Assembly: GCF_000009265.1 (NCBI RefSeq)
Contig: NC_008380.1
Span: 1,865,501-1,929,500 of the forward strand
DNA length: 64,000 bases
DNA from: Rhizobium johnstonii 3841
Lineage (GTDB): Bacteria > Pseudomonadota > Alphaproteobacteria > Rhizobiales > Rhizobiaceae
Direction: 5' to 3'
The position numbers and the translations under genes were made by a program. Each line of letters starts with the position of its first letter. Positions within the stretch are counted from its first letter, which is position 1. Of this stretch, positions 35,128-43,088 are shown in pieces. The notes below the pieces were generated by a model. That model was not told the origin of the DNA and ran no database searches. It saw nothing but the letters and a program-made list of their open reading frames with translations.

Positions 35128-36048
35128 TCATAGGGATAACCCCATCCCCGCGCTGCTTTCGTCAAGGAAGGGCGCTAGCGCCTTGCCGATGGCGAAACGC
35201 ATCTCCGGCTCGACAGCGACAAGTGGAAGGCGAAGCTCGGCCTCCAGGCCGCGCATCAGCTGCAGCGCGTGTTTGATCCTCGCCGGATCGCCCTCCGGCC
35301 CGAGTGCCGATATCAGCGGCAGCAGCCGATCCTGCAGAGAACGCGCGGCCGAAAGGTTTCCGGCCCGTGCTGCCTGCTGCATCGAGGTGAAGAGCCTTGG
35401 CAGAACGTTGGCGCCCGGCGAGATCGCGCCGTCGCCGCCAGCGATGGTGAAGGCGAGCGCGGAAGGGTCATGGCCGGAAAAGAAGCGGAAGCGCTGCCGC
35501 AGGATCGGCGAAAGGCCGGCGAAGCGAGCGATGTCGCCCGTCGCGTCGCGAATGCCGACAATCCCCGGGATGGCGGCCAGGCTGCCGAGCGTTTTTGTCG
35601 AAAGATCGCTCGCCGTTTGCGCCGGCGCATGGTCGACGATGACGGGCAGGCCGCTCGCCGCTACCACCTGTTCGAAGTGGTGGATGATGCCTTTCTGCCC
35701 GGGCTTGGAATAATAGGGCACGGTGACGAGTGCGGCGGCGGCGCCGAGCGCTTCGGCCTCGCGGGTGAGCGCGATCGTGCTTTCGGTGGAGTTGGTGCCG
35801 GTGGCGGCGATGACGGGCACCCGGCCGGTGACCGATTGGATGCTGAGGTCGATCACCTCAGCGCGCTCCTGCGGCGAAAGCGTCGGGCCCTCTCCGGTGA
35901 CGGAGCAGACCGCAAGCCCGTCGACGCCGCTAAGGATCTGCCACTCTGCAAGTGCCCGAAGCGCCGGCCTGTCGAGGCCGCCATGGCGAAACGGCGTGAC
36001 AAGAGCGGTAATCGCGCCGCCAAGACGCGGCATTCTCGCCATTTCCAT
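35128..36048 (-). CDS. DapA-family protein lacking the Schiff-base lysine
   Basis: 306 aa, full length of the dihydrodipicolinate synthase/N-acetylneuraminate lyase TIM-barrel family. Matching blocks: GGAITALVTPF, VCSVTGEGPTLSPQER, TVPYYSKPGQKGI (active-site Tyr present). The position of the catalytic Lys reads GIVGIRDATGDI, with Arg167 (CGC) instead of Lys. The substrate-carboxylate Arg region reads VDHAPAQT instead of the usual NxPxRT. It is therefore unlikely to be an ordinary Schiff-base aldolase. No strong ribosome site; it may be translated after the small gene whose stop is 9 bases upstream. Confidence 0.85.
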   Translation of the reverse strand: MEMARMPRLGGAITALVTPFRHGGLDRPALRALAEWQILSGVDGLAVCSVTGEGPTLSPQERAEVIDLSIQSVTGRVPVIAATGTNSTESTIALTREAEALGAAAALVTVPYYSKPGQKGIIHHFEQVVAASGLPVIVDHAPAQTASDLSTKTLGSLAAIPGIVGIRDATGDIARFAGLSPILRQRFRFFSGHDPSALAFTIAGGDGAISPGANVLPRLFTSMQQAARAGNLSAARSLQDRLLPLISALGPEGDPARIKHALQLMRGLEAELRLPLVAVEPEMRFAIGKALAPFLDESSAGMGLSL

Positions 36049-36056
36049 GGCGGTGC

Positions 36057-36215
36057 TCAGAGCGCGCCGAAAATGACGTAGAGTTCGACGCAGGCGAGCA
36101 CCACGCCAAAGACGATCAGCGCCTGGGCGGTGCGCTTTTCGCGCATCTGCCGGCTGCCGCGTTTGATCCTGTGTGGACGAGGGAACTGAAAACCTGAGGA
36201 CATGACATTTCGCAT
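36057..36215 (-). CDS. Small membrane protein, 52 aa
   Basis: Starts MRNVMSSGFQFPRPHRIKRG after AAAGG. A basic N-terminal half precedes a single hydrophobic helix ALIVFGVVLACVELYVIFGA at the C-terminus. It sits immediately upstream of the DapA-family gene on the same strand (9-base gap), suggesting an operon. Function unknown. Confidence 0.6.
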   Translation of the reverse strand: MRNVMSSGFQFPRPHRIKRGSRQMREKRTAQALIVFGVVLACVELYVIFGAL

Positions 36216-36398
36216 GGCATTTGACCTTTGCAGTGATGGCGAAAGCCTACTGTTGGGCGCGATAGGAAATCCATTCGGAGCGGGGCACGAAAATATAGGA
36301 ACGGCATAAAGGCCGATGCGAGAAATTTCGAAGCGGAGTGTCGGAAAGACATGAGCGCTGCCGTCCTTGCGGTATCGATGCAAACACGGAGCAAGGAC

Positions 36399-37346
36399 AT
36401 GTCGAAGATGACGCTGATTTCGATGATCGCAACGGCTGCCGCATTCCTGGCAGCGCCCGGTATATCAGGCGCCGACAGCAGCACGCCTGTTATCGAGGAG
36501 AAGAAGGCTGCAGCGCCTATTGTCAGGAAGGGAAGTCTGCCGGTCAACGGCATCGATTATTATTACGAGATTCGCGGCGAGGGCGAGCCGCTGCTCCTGC
36601 TTCACGGCGGCCTCGGGCAGATCGAGATGTTCGCGCCGGTCATGCCTGTTTTCACCGACCACCGGCAGGTGATCGCCGTCGATCTGCAGGGCCATGGCCG
36701 CACTCCGCTCGGCAAGCGGCCGATCGAGCTTCCGGCCATCGGCGCCGATCTCGCAATTCTGGTGAAGCAGCTCGGTTACGACAAGCTCGACGTCTTCGGC
36801 TATTCCTTCGGCGGCGGGGTGGCGTTGAACATGGCGGCGAACGCTCCCGACCAGGTGCGCCGGCTGGTGATCCTCTCGGCACCCTATGCGCAGAACGGCT
36901 TCTTCCCGGAGATGCTGCCGCAGCAGGCGGCCGTCGGCGCCGGTATGGCCGACATGATGAAGGACACGCCGATGTTCCTCTCCTACAAGGCGGTGGCGCC
37001 TGACGTTTCGGAATTTCCGAAGCTGCTCGACGCCATGGGCGCGCTGATGCGCGAACCCATCGACTATAGCGATGCCGTCGCCAAGCTCACCATGCCGGTC
37101 ATGCTGATATATGGCGATGCCGACATGATCCGGCCCGAGCATATGATCGACTTCTACCACAAGCTCGGCGGCGGTCTGCGCGATGCGGGCTGGATGCGGG
37201 AAAACATGTCGAAGAACCGGCTGGCGATCCTGCCCGATCTCACCCACTACGAGACCTTCGCCTCGCCCCTGATGGCGAATATGACGATGACCTTCCTCGA
37301 TGGCGGCGGCAAGGCGCCGAACTGGGCCGAGCAGGTTGGAAAGTAA
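36399..37346 (+). CDS. Exported alpha/beta hydrolase
   Basis: 315 aa from ATG 36399, which follows GGAG at seven bases; a frame to 36351 exists but has no such site. Signal-like N-terminus MTLISMIATAAAFLAAPGI. Triad: nucleophile Ser in VFGYSFGGGVALN, Asp in YGDADMIRPEH and His in LPDLTHYETF; oxyanion region LLLHGGLGQ. Substrate not predictable. Divergent from the small membrane protein gene. Confidence 0.85.
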   Translation: MSKMTLISMIATAAAFLAAPGISGADSSTPVIEEKKAAAPIVRKGSLPVNGIDYYYEIRGEGEPLLLLHGGLGQIEMFAPVMPVFTDHRQVIAVDLQGHGRTPLGKRPIELPAIGADLAILVKQLGYDKLDVFGYSFGGGVALNMAANAPDQVRRLVILSAPYAQNGFFPEMLPQQAAVGAGMADMMKDTPMFLSYKAVAPDVSEFPKLLDAMGALMREPIDYSDAVAKLTMPVMLIYGDADMIRPEHMIDFYHKLGGGLRDAGWMRENMSKNRLAILPDLTHYETFASPLMANMTMTFLDGGGKAPNWAEQVGK

Positions 37347-37389
37347 GCGAAGGCGGCTGGGTTTTGCCCGGCCGCCATTTTCTCTGCAA

Positions 37390-38391
37390 TCAGCCGCGCT
37401 GGTTTTCCCGATCCAACTGGGTCACCAGCGCCAGGATCGTTTCCGAAACCGGCGTCGGCACGGCGCTCAGGCGTCCGAGCGCCACCACCATGCCGACCAG
37501 CGGCGTGATTTCGAGCGCCTTGCCGCCGATCAGATCCTGCAGCATCGATGTGCGCACGCCGCCGATATGGCGCGATTGTTCCAACCGCTGCTCGACGGTC
37601 ATGCTGAACCGCGCACCCAAGGCCTCGCCGACGGCGCGGACCTCACTCATCACCCTGCCGACCGTAGCCGAAAGGGCGGGATCCGCCATGATGTCGGTCA
37701 TCAGCGCCCTGGTCAGCGCGCTGATCGGGTTGAAGGCGGCGTTGCCCATCAGCTTGCTCCAGATCTCGCCGCGGATATCAGGTGTCGTCGTAATGCTGAG
37801 GCCGGCGCCGGTCAGCACCGCGGCGATCGCTTCGAGATCGGGCGAGATGTCGCCGGAGGGCTCGCCGAGCACGAAGCGGCCGTTGTGGGAAAGCTGGATC
37901 TCGCCGGGGTTGATCACCTCGGCACCCTGATAAGCGACGCAGCCGATGACCCGTTCCGGCCCGATCAGCCGCCAGAGCCTGCCGCCGGGATCGAGCTCGT
38001 CGAACTGCAGCTCGGCATGCCGACTCTGGGCATCGCGGTGAAAATACCACCACGGGATGCCGTTGAGGATCATGACGACGCGGGTGCCCTCCTTGAGAAG
38101 GCCTGCAATGCCTTCGGCAGCGGGTGCCAGCTGATGCCCCTTGAGGCCGGTGATGACGAGATCCTGCGGCGGCAATGTCCTGGGATCGTCGGTCGCGGTG
38201 AGGCGGACATTGAGCGGCCTTTCCGCATCGGCTTCGCGCAGGCTGAGACCGTTGTCGCGGATGGCGTCGAGATGCGCCCCACGCGCGATGACGGAGATGA
38301 TGGCGTCGTTTCCGGCTTGGCTTGCAAGCTTGACGGCGATAGCGCCGCCGAGTGCGCCAGCGCCATAGATGCAGATGGACTTGATGGACAT
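37390..38391 (-). CDS. Ketopantoate reductase-like (PanE/ApbA family) dehydrogenase
   Basis: 333 aa. The N-terminal Rossmann motif is ICIYGAGALGGAIAVKLA, with a C-terminal helical domain containing the conserved Lys in EIWSKLMGNAAFNPISAL. The family reduces 2-dehydropantoate, but many paralogues act on other 2-oxo acids, so panE is not assigned. GAGGCGAGC precedes the ATG. A 14-bp perfect palindrome lies 27-40 bases upstream. Confidence 0.82.
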   Translation of the reverse strand: MSIKSICIYGAGALGGAIAVKLASQAGNDAIISVIARGAHLDAIRDNGLSLREADAERPLNVRLTATDDPRTLPPQDLVITGLKGHQLAPAAEGIAGLLKEGTRVVMILNGIPWWYFHRDAQSRHAELQFDELDPGGRLWRLIGPERVIGCVAYQGAEVINPGEIQLSHNGRFVLGEPSGDISPDLEAIAAVLTGAGLSITTTPDIRGEIWSKLMGNAAFNPISALTRALMTDIMADPALSATVGRVMSEVRAVGEALGARFSMTVEQRLEQSRHIGGVRTSMLQDLIGGKALEITPLVGMVVALGRLSAVPTPVSETILALVTQLDRENQRG

Positions 38392-38417
38392 GCTCGCCTC
38401 TTCATGGTGGTGATCGA

Positions 38418-38431
38418 ACCTAGATCTAGGT
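38418..38431 (-). promoter_or_regulatory. 14-bp perfect palindrome, probable operator
   Basis: ACCTAGATCTAGGT is fully self-complementary and lies 27 bases upstream of the PanE-like start, in the SDR to PanE-like spacer. This position and symmetry fit a dimeric repressor site. The cognate regulator is not known. Confidence 0.6.
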
Positions 38432-38494
38432 CATTCCAGAAGTGAGGCGAATGCTAATTTGCCGCATCATGCGTTTTCCTGCGGGCAGTGCCCT

Positions 38495-39346
38495 TCAGGC
38501 CGAGGCCGTTGCCTCGCTTGGAAAATCCGTGGACAAAGCGAGCTGGCGCCAGACGGCAAGTTCCTGTTCGACGCTGGCATGCTGCTCCTCGATCACGGCT
38601 ACCGTATCGCTGCCGAACGGCATGCGCAGCGGCGGATTGGGCGAATTGGCGAGCGTCATGATGCCGGCGGCGAGCCTGGCGGGATTGCCGGGCTGGGCAT
38701 GGTTGGCTTCGGCTGCGAAATTGCGCATGTTGCCGGCCGGCGTGCCTTCGTAATCGGCGATGGAGGCCGGGCTGATCGCCAGCGAGGTGTCGGCGAGGAA
38801 GTCGGTGCGGAAGAAGCCGGGCTCGACGATCGTCACCTTGATGCCGAAAGGTTCGAGTTCGGCGGCCATCGATTCGGACAAGCCTTCGACAGCGAACTTC
38901 GTCGAGCCGTAGACGCCCCAGCCGGGATAGCCGAAGTAACCGCCGATCGAGGAAAAGTTCAGGATGTGGCCGGAGCGCTGGCGGCGCATATAGGGCAGCA
39001 CGGCTCGCGTCACCTTCAGGAGTCCGAAGACGTTCGTGGCATAGAGCCTTTCGATCTCTTCGGCCGTGGCTTCCTCGACAGCGCCGAGCAAGCCGTAGCC
39101 GGCATTGTTGGCGAGAACATCGATGCGGCCAAAGCGGGCGATGCCGGCAGCCGCAGCCTCTTTCGCCTGCGTCTCGTTGGTGACGTCGAGGGCGACGGCA
39201 AGCAGGTTCGGATGATCGCCGAACCGGTCGGTCACGGTCTTCGGGTTGCGGGCGGTGGCGATGACGGCATCGCCTGATGCAAGGGCTTCCTTGGTCATCA
39301 GCGCACCGAAGCCGCGGGATGCACCAGTGATAAACCAGACTTTCAT
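38495..39346 (-). CDS. Short-chain dehydrogenase/reductase
   Basis: 283 aa from MKVWFITGASRGFGALM (39346, after GAGAGGA). Classical SDR: TGASRGFG cofactor motif, NNAGYG, catalytic Ser in NFSSIGGYFG and YGSTK (Tyr-x3-Lys). The block NAGYGLLGAVEEAT matches a common oxidoreductase subgroup. It is divergent from a LysR gene, which probably regulates it. Confidence 0.9.
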   Translation of the reverse strand: MKVWFITGASRGFGALMTKEALASGDAVIATARNPKTVTDRFGDHPNLLAVALDVTNETQAKEAAAAGIARFGRIDVLANNAGYGLLGAVEEATAEEIERLYATNVFGLLKVTRAVLPYMRRQRSGHILNFSSIGGYFGYPGWGVYGSTKFAVEGLSESMAAELEPFGIKVTIVEPGFFRTDFLADTSLAISPASIADYEGTPAGNMRNFAAEANHAQPGNPARLAAGIMTLANSPNPPLRMPFGSDTVAVIEEQHASVEQELAVWRQLALSTDFPSEATASA

Positions 39347-39406
39347 GACGAATTCCTCTCGATAACTGTTCGGTTGGCGTCGCATCTCTGTGCTGACGGG
39401 TTGAAT

Positions 39407-39433
39407 TTGACCGAAAATCCGTTGCTGTATAAG
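39407..39433 (+). promoter_or_regulatory. Possible promoter of the LysR gene
   Basis: TTGACC (39407-39412), 15-base spacer, TATAAG (39428-39433), 40 bases before the LysR ATG. The spacer is short. The 126-base divergent region should also contain the SDR promoter and the LysR binding site; no unambiguous T-N11-A dyad was found. Confidence 0.35.
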
Positions 39434-39472
39434 ATTTGTTATTCTTGAAACTATGATGAGCGCAGTTCAGCA

Positions 39473-40360
39473 ATGCGAGCCACCGAACTGTCCGAACTTG
39501 CGGCCTTTGCGGCTGTCGCGCGGCATAAGAGCTTTCGCAAGGCGGGTGAGGAACGGGGCGTCACCGCTTCCGCAATCAGTCATGCCGTGCTCAATCTCGA
39601 AGACCGGATCGGTATTCGCCTGCTCAACCGCACGACGCGCAGCGTCTCGCTGACGGAAGCCGGCGAACTGTTGATCTCGCATCTCGATCCGGCCTTCGGC
39701 GAGATGGCAGCAGCGCTCGATGCTCTGAACCGCTACCGCGACACGCCGTTCGGCAAGGTGAGGATTAATGTGCCGAACTCGATCGGCCCCTTCGTCATCG
39801 GTCGTGTCATCGGCCCGTTGCTCAAAAAGAATCCCAATTTGCAGCTGGAGATCAACGCCACGGACAGGCTGGTCGATATCGTCGAAGAGGGCTTCGATGC
39901 CGGCATCCGCTTCGGCGAACGCGTCACCGAGGGCATGATCGCGTTGCGTATCAAGCCGCGCATCCGCTTGGTCGTCGTCGGCTCGCCCGCCTATTTCGAG
40001 ACTCGGCCGAAACCGGCGACGCCGCACGAACTCAAGCGCCATCTCTGCATCCAGAACATGTTTCCTTCAGGCGCGCGTTACGCCTGGGAATTCGAGAAGG
40101 ACGGCCAGGCGGTGAGCTTTCAGCCGACCGGACCGCTGTCGCTCGACGATCACGAGCTGATGATGCAGGCAGCGCTCGGCGGCGTCGGCCTTGCCTATGT
40201 CTGGGAGCCGCGCGTGGAGAAGGCGATCGCCAGCGGCGAGTTGATCCAGGTGCTGGACGACTGGTGCCAGCCGGAGGAACCGCTCTATCTCTACTATCCG
40301 AGCCGCCGCCATATGTCGGCGGGCTTCAGGGCGCTCATCGACGCGATGAAGGCGGAGTAA
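39473..40360 (+). CDS. LysR family transcriptional regulator
   Basis: 295 aa. N-terminal winged helix: [20 protein letters not shown] and [19 protein letters not shown]. The C-terminal effector domain starts near residue 90 and resembles regulators of divergent oxidoreductases. It likely controls the SDR gene transcribed away from it. Its 3' end overlaps the converging gene by 26 bases. Confidence 0.92.
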   Translation: MRATELSELAAFAAVARHKSFRKAGEERGVTASAISHAVLNLEDRIGIRLLNRTTRSVSLTEAGELLISHLDPAFGEMAAALDALNRYRDTPFGKVRINVPNSIGPFVIGRVIGPLLKKNPNLQLEINATDRLVDIVEEGFDAGIRFGERVTEGMIALRIKPRIRLVVVGSPAYFETRPKPATPHELKRHLCIQNMFPSGARYAWEFEKDGQAVSFQPTGPLSLDDHELMMQAALGGVGLAYVWEPRVEKAIASGELIQVLDDWCQPEEPLYLYYPSRRHMSAGFRALIDAMKAE

Positions 40361-40925
40361 AAGAGGCCAGCATGCCGGCGATGGTCTGAAGCGCCTCGAA
40401 GTAAACCGCCAGCTCGCGGGCAGGATCCGCCGGGAGTGCGGCCGCACGAAACACCTTGCCTCCCGTCGCCTCAACCCCTCCGTCGATCATCAGGTTGTCG
40501 GCCATCCCGTGATTTTCGATCGCAATGCCATCCGGTCCGCGTGGGCGCCCGCTCGTCTCATCGATATCGAGTCCCGCATACCAGATCGAGCGAACACGCA
40601 GACCATAGTCGTCGGGGTGATTGGTGTAGGCGAAGACCGCTTTTCCCAGCGCAATCATAAAGCCGATCTCGTAGACCGTACCCGGATCGGCGCTGACGCC
40701 TCGAAAGGGAGTGATGTTGGCAAGGCAGATCTCGGCTCGACGCATGGCGTCGTCGTTGCGTGCATAGATCTCTGCGGCCGTCCGCTTCACCGGCGTCTGG
40801 TTTTCGTCGCTGCCGGGACCGGTCGGCTCGAAGCCGAACTGGCGCGCCAATCGGCGCTTTTCGGCCATGATGGGCATGGCATCCGGAAGAAAGACTTCCG
40901 GGCCGGCAAGGTAAATGGTGGTCAT
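40335..40925 (-). CDS. Nucleoside 2-deoxyribosyltransferase-like protein
   Basis: 196 aa. Family features: MTTIYLAGPEVFLPDA at the start, IYARNDDAMRRAEICLANIT, and ADPGTVYEIGFMIALGKAVF with the nucleophilic Glu in YEIG. The family cleaves or exchanges bases on deoxynucleosides. The usual DSGT motif reads ADPGT here, so activity should not be assumed. Convergent and overlapping with the LysR gene. Confidence 0.85.
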   Translation of the reverse strand: MTTIYLAGPEVFLPDAMPIMAEKRRLARQFGFEPTGPGSDENQTPVKRTAAEIYARNDDAMRRAEICLANITPFRGVSADPGTVYEIGFMIALGKAVFAYTNHPDDYGLRVRSIWYAGLDIDETSGRPRGPDGIAIENHGMADNLMIDGGVEATGGKVFRAAALPADPARELAVYFEALQTIAGMLASFTPPSSRR

Positions 40926-41323
40926 CGGTATCCTTCACTCACAAGCAAGATGAGGCGCCGGGGGTAGGGGACAGCCAGGCACGTCGTCCATTTCCGACGG
41001 AAGCGCGGCAAATGGCAAGCCGTGCAGGCAGGCATTGTTCAATTTTTAAAGAGCAGTCTGACGAATCCACAGTGAACGGGCAACTGCCGACTTTCATTCC
41101 GGGCAGAGCGGAGGGACGTCCAGAGGATCCGCCCTATCTCCGTCATCGAGTCGCCGCCTGATGTGGACCGCCCTCAAGGCGGCCATCGACCGCACCCAGG
41201 CCCGGATGGGGGCGGCGATGTTCGCGGAATGAAAAAGCTTGGGATTCGCGCCTGTTACCCTTTTGACTCCGGTGGACGAACCGGCCAAAGATGCCGCATG
41301 GCCAGCATCGTCGGGAGAGGTTG
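40926..41323. other. Intergenic region without a supportable gene
   Basis: 398 bases between divergent genes. A 24-codon frame at 41161-41235 (M-W-T-A-L-K...) has no convincing ribosome site. An AT-richer patch near 41039-41050 could belong to a promoter. The final GGGAGAGG serves the next gene. Confidence 0.4.
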
Positions 41324-42367
41324 ATGAACGGTCGGATTTTGCCAGTTGGTATCCGAAGAGCCCCAAAGCGGCTCAAATGTCTGTTCCCCGCGGTGGCTGC
41401 GCTGATGCTGCTCGCCTCGGCGGCGGTCGGGCGGGACATTGGGCCGCAAAGCCCGGCCTCGCGCGAGCAGGTCGAAAAACTCGTCGGCCTCTGGAAAGAT
41501 CACTTTGCCGGCGCCGATAGCCTGCAGCAGCGGCGGACAGCCTTCAGGACGCTGATGGAGACGATGCCGGGGCCGACGCGCATACAGGTGCGGCAGGTCG
41601 ATGCCGACGGCGTCGACGCCGAGCTGATGTGGCCTGCTCGTCTTCATCACCCGATCGGCCAAAGGGTAATCCTCTATATTCATGGCGGCGGCTTTTCCAG
41701 CGGCTCCATCCGCACACATAGCCTGCTTGCCGGCTCGCTCGCCAAGGCCGCATCCAGCGACATTCTTCTCATTGATTATCGGCTGATGCCCGAATATGGC
41801 TATCCCGCGCAGATCAACGACGCGCTGACCGCCTATCGCTGGCTTCTCGACAACGGCTATCGGAGCGAGAATGTCATCGTGGCCGGAGACGGCGCCGGCG
41901 GCAATATCGCGATCGAGACGGTGCTGAGGCAGATGCAGGCGGCAAAGCCGTTGCCGGCGGCTGTGATTGCGCTCAGCCCCATCACCGATCTTGCTGCGAC
42001 AGGCGGCTCGATGTCATCAAACGCCGGAAGCGATCCGCTGGTCGGCAAGGACTGGATCGAGACCTTGCGCAAGACCTATCTCCGCAGCCGGTCTCCGACC
42101 GATCCCCAGGCGTCGCCGCTCTACGCCGACATGACCGGCTTTCCGCCGCTGTTGCTGCAGGTCGGCTCCGGCGAAGTCCTGCTGGACGATACGCTACGGC
42201 TCGCCGACAAGGCGCGCCAGGCGGGCGTGGATGTCACCACCGAAGTTTGGCCGGGTATGCCCCACCAGTGGCAGCTGTTTCCCTCGCTGCTCGACGATGC
42301 CGATCGGTCGAGCCAGAATATCGCCGAATTTGCGATCCGGCATTTCGCCGACAAACCGCAGGAGTAG
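41324..42367 (+). CDS. HSL-type alpha/beta hydrolase-fold protein with Gly at the nucleophile site
   Basis: 347 aa from ATG 41324 (GGGAGAGG upstream). A hydrophobic N-terminal stretch CLFPAVAALMLLASAAVG suggests export or anchoring. The hormone-sensitive-lipase oxyanion motif HGGG is at 120-123. The elbow normally GDSAGG reads GDGAGGN, with Gly190 encoded by GGC (41891-41893), one change from AGC Ser. Asp (VLLDDTLRLAD) and His (GMPHQWQLF) remain. Hydrolase activity is doubtful; it may be a pseudoenzyme or a recent mutant. Confidence 0.85.
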   Translation: MNGRILPVGIRRAPKRLKCLFPAVAALMLLASAAVGRDIGPQSPASREQVEKLVGLWKDHFAGADSLQQRRTAFRTLMETMPGPTRIQVRQVDADGVDAELMWPARLHHPIGQRVILYIHGGGFSSGSIRTHSLLAGSLAKAASSDILLIDYRLMPEYGYPAQINDALTAYRWLLDNGYRSENVIVAGDGAGGNIAIETVLRQMQAAKPLPAAVIALSPITDLAATGGSMSSNAGSDPLVGKDWIETLRKTYLRSRSPTDPQASPLYADMTGFPPLLLQVGSGEVLLDDTLRLADKARQAGVDVTTEVWPGMPHQWQLFPSLLDDADRSSQNIAEFAIRHFADKPQE

Positions 42368-42407
42368 GGGCCGCAGGACCAAGGGTCCACGCGCCTCCGT
42401 CATCGCG

Positions 42408-43025
42408 TCATTGCGCGCGAGACGGTGACGGCGCCAGAGGCCGCTCGACCTCTCGGCCGACGCTGAGCGCCTTTCGCACATTCGGCTCCAGCCGCTCGAT
42501 ATAAGCATGGTCGGGTGCTGCGCCCAGCGCATCCAGCATTTTCGAGAAGAAACACCGGGCCGCTGCCGCAGCCGTGACGTCGAAGACATCGGCATCACTC
42601 AGACCATGTTTCTTCAGGCCATCGATGTCCTGCTGCGTCACCGACGTCGCATCGCGCGCCACCTTGGCGGCAAAAGCCATGATCGCGCGTTCGCCGGCAT
42701 CGATCGGCGCCTTCTCCGTCTCGTTGACAACAGCCGTCAGCCCGTCGCTGGTGAAACCCTCGCGCAGCAGCACCGAGCCGTGCGCCAGCATGCAATACGA
42801 GGATTTGAGCTCTTTGGCCGCCGCCAGCGTCACCAACTCGTAGCGCCGCAAGCTCATATGGCCGCGAATGCTCGAAAGCAGCGCCGCCCAGCTCTCCATC
42901 ACCTCCGGTCGATGGCCGAAGGCCCGATACATGTTCGGCAGATAACCATAATTCGCCTCGGCCGACGCATACATCGACGTCGTCTTCTCGCTGGCGGATG
43001 CATTGGGGGTGTGAATGAAAGCCAT
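42408..43025 (-). CDS. AhpD-like / carboxymuconolactone decarboxylase family protein
   Basis: 205 aa, helical. The redox region reads ELKSSYCMLAHG, in which the first Cys of the AhpD CxxC is Ser, as in the peroxidase-related subfamily. A second helix has FAAKVARDATSVTQQDIDGL and AAAARCFFSKMLDALGA. It is 63 bases downstream of the histidine kinase on the same strand. True peroxidase activity is not established by the sequence. Confidence 0.82.
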   Translation of the reverse strand: MAFIHTPNASASEKTTSMYASAEANYGYLPNMYRAFGHRPEVMESWAALLSSIRGHMSLRRYELVTLAAAKELKSSYCMLAHGSVLLREGFTSDGLTAVVNETEKAPIDAGERAIMAFAAKVARDATSVTQQDIDGLKKHGLSDADVFDVTAAAAARCFFSKMLDALGAAPDHAYIERLEPNVRKALSVGREVERPLAPSPSRAQ

Positions 43026-43088
43026 GGCATGATCCTCCTCTATTGTGAGAAGGATAGGGTAGATATGCAGGACAGCAATCCTGAAACG

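Noticed and set aside
41161..41235. 24-codon frame in the intergenic gap
   Set aside because: No ribosome site, no recognisable similarity, and too short to separate from chance.
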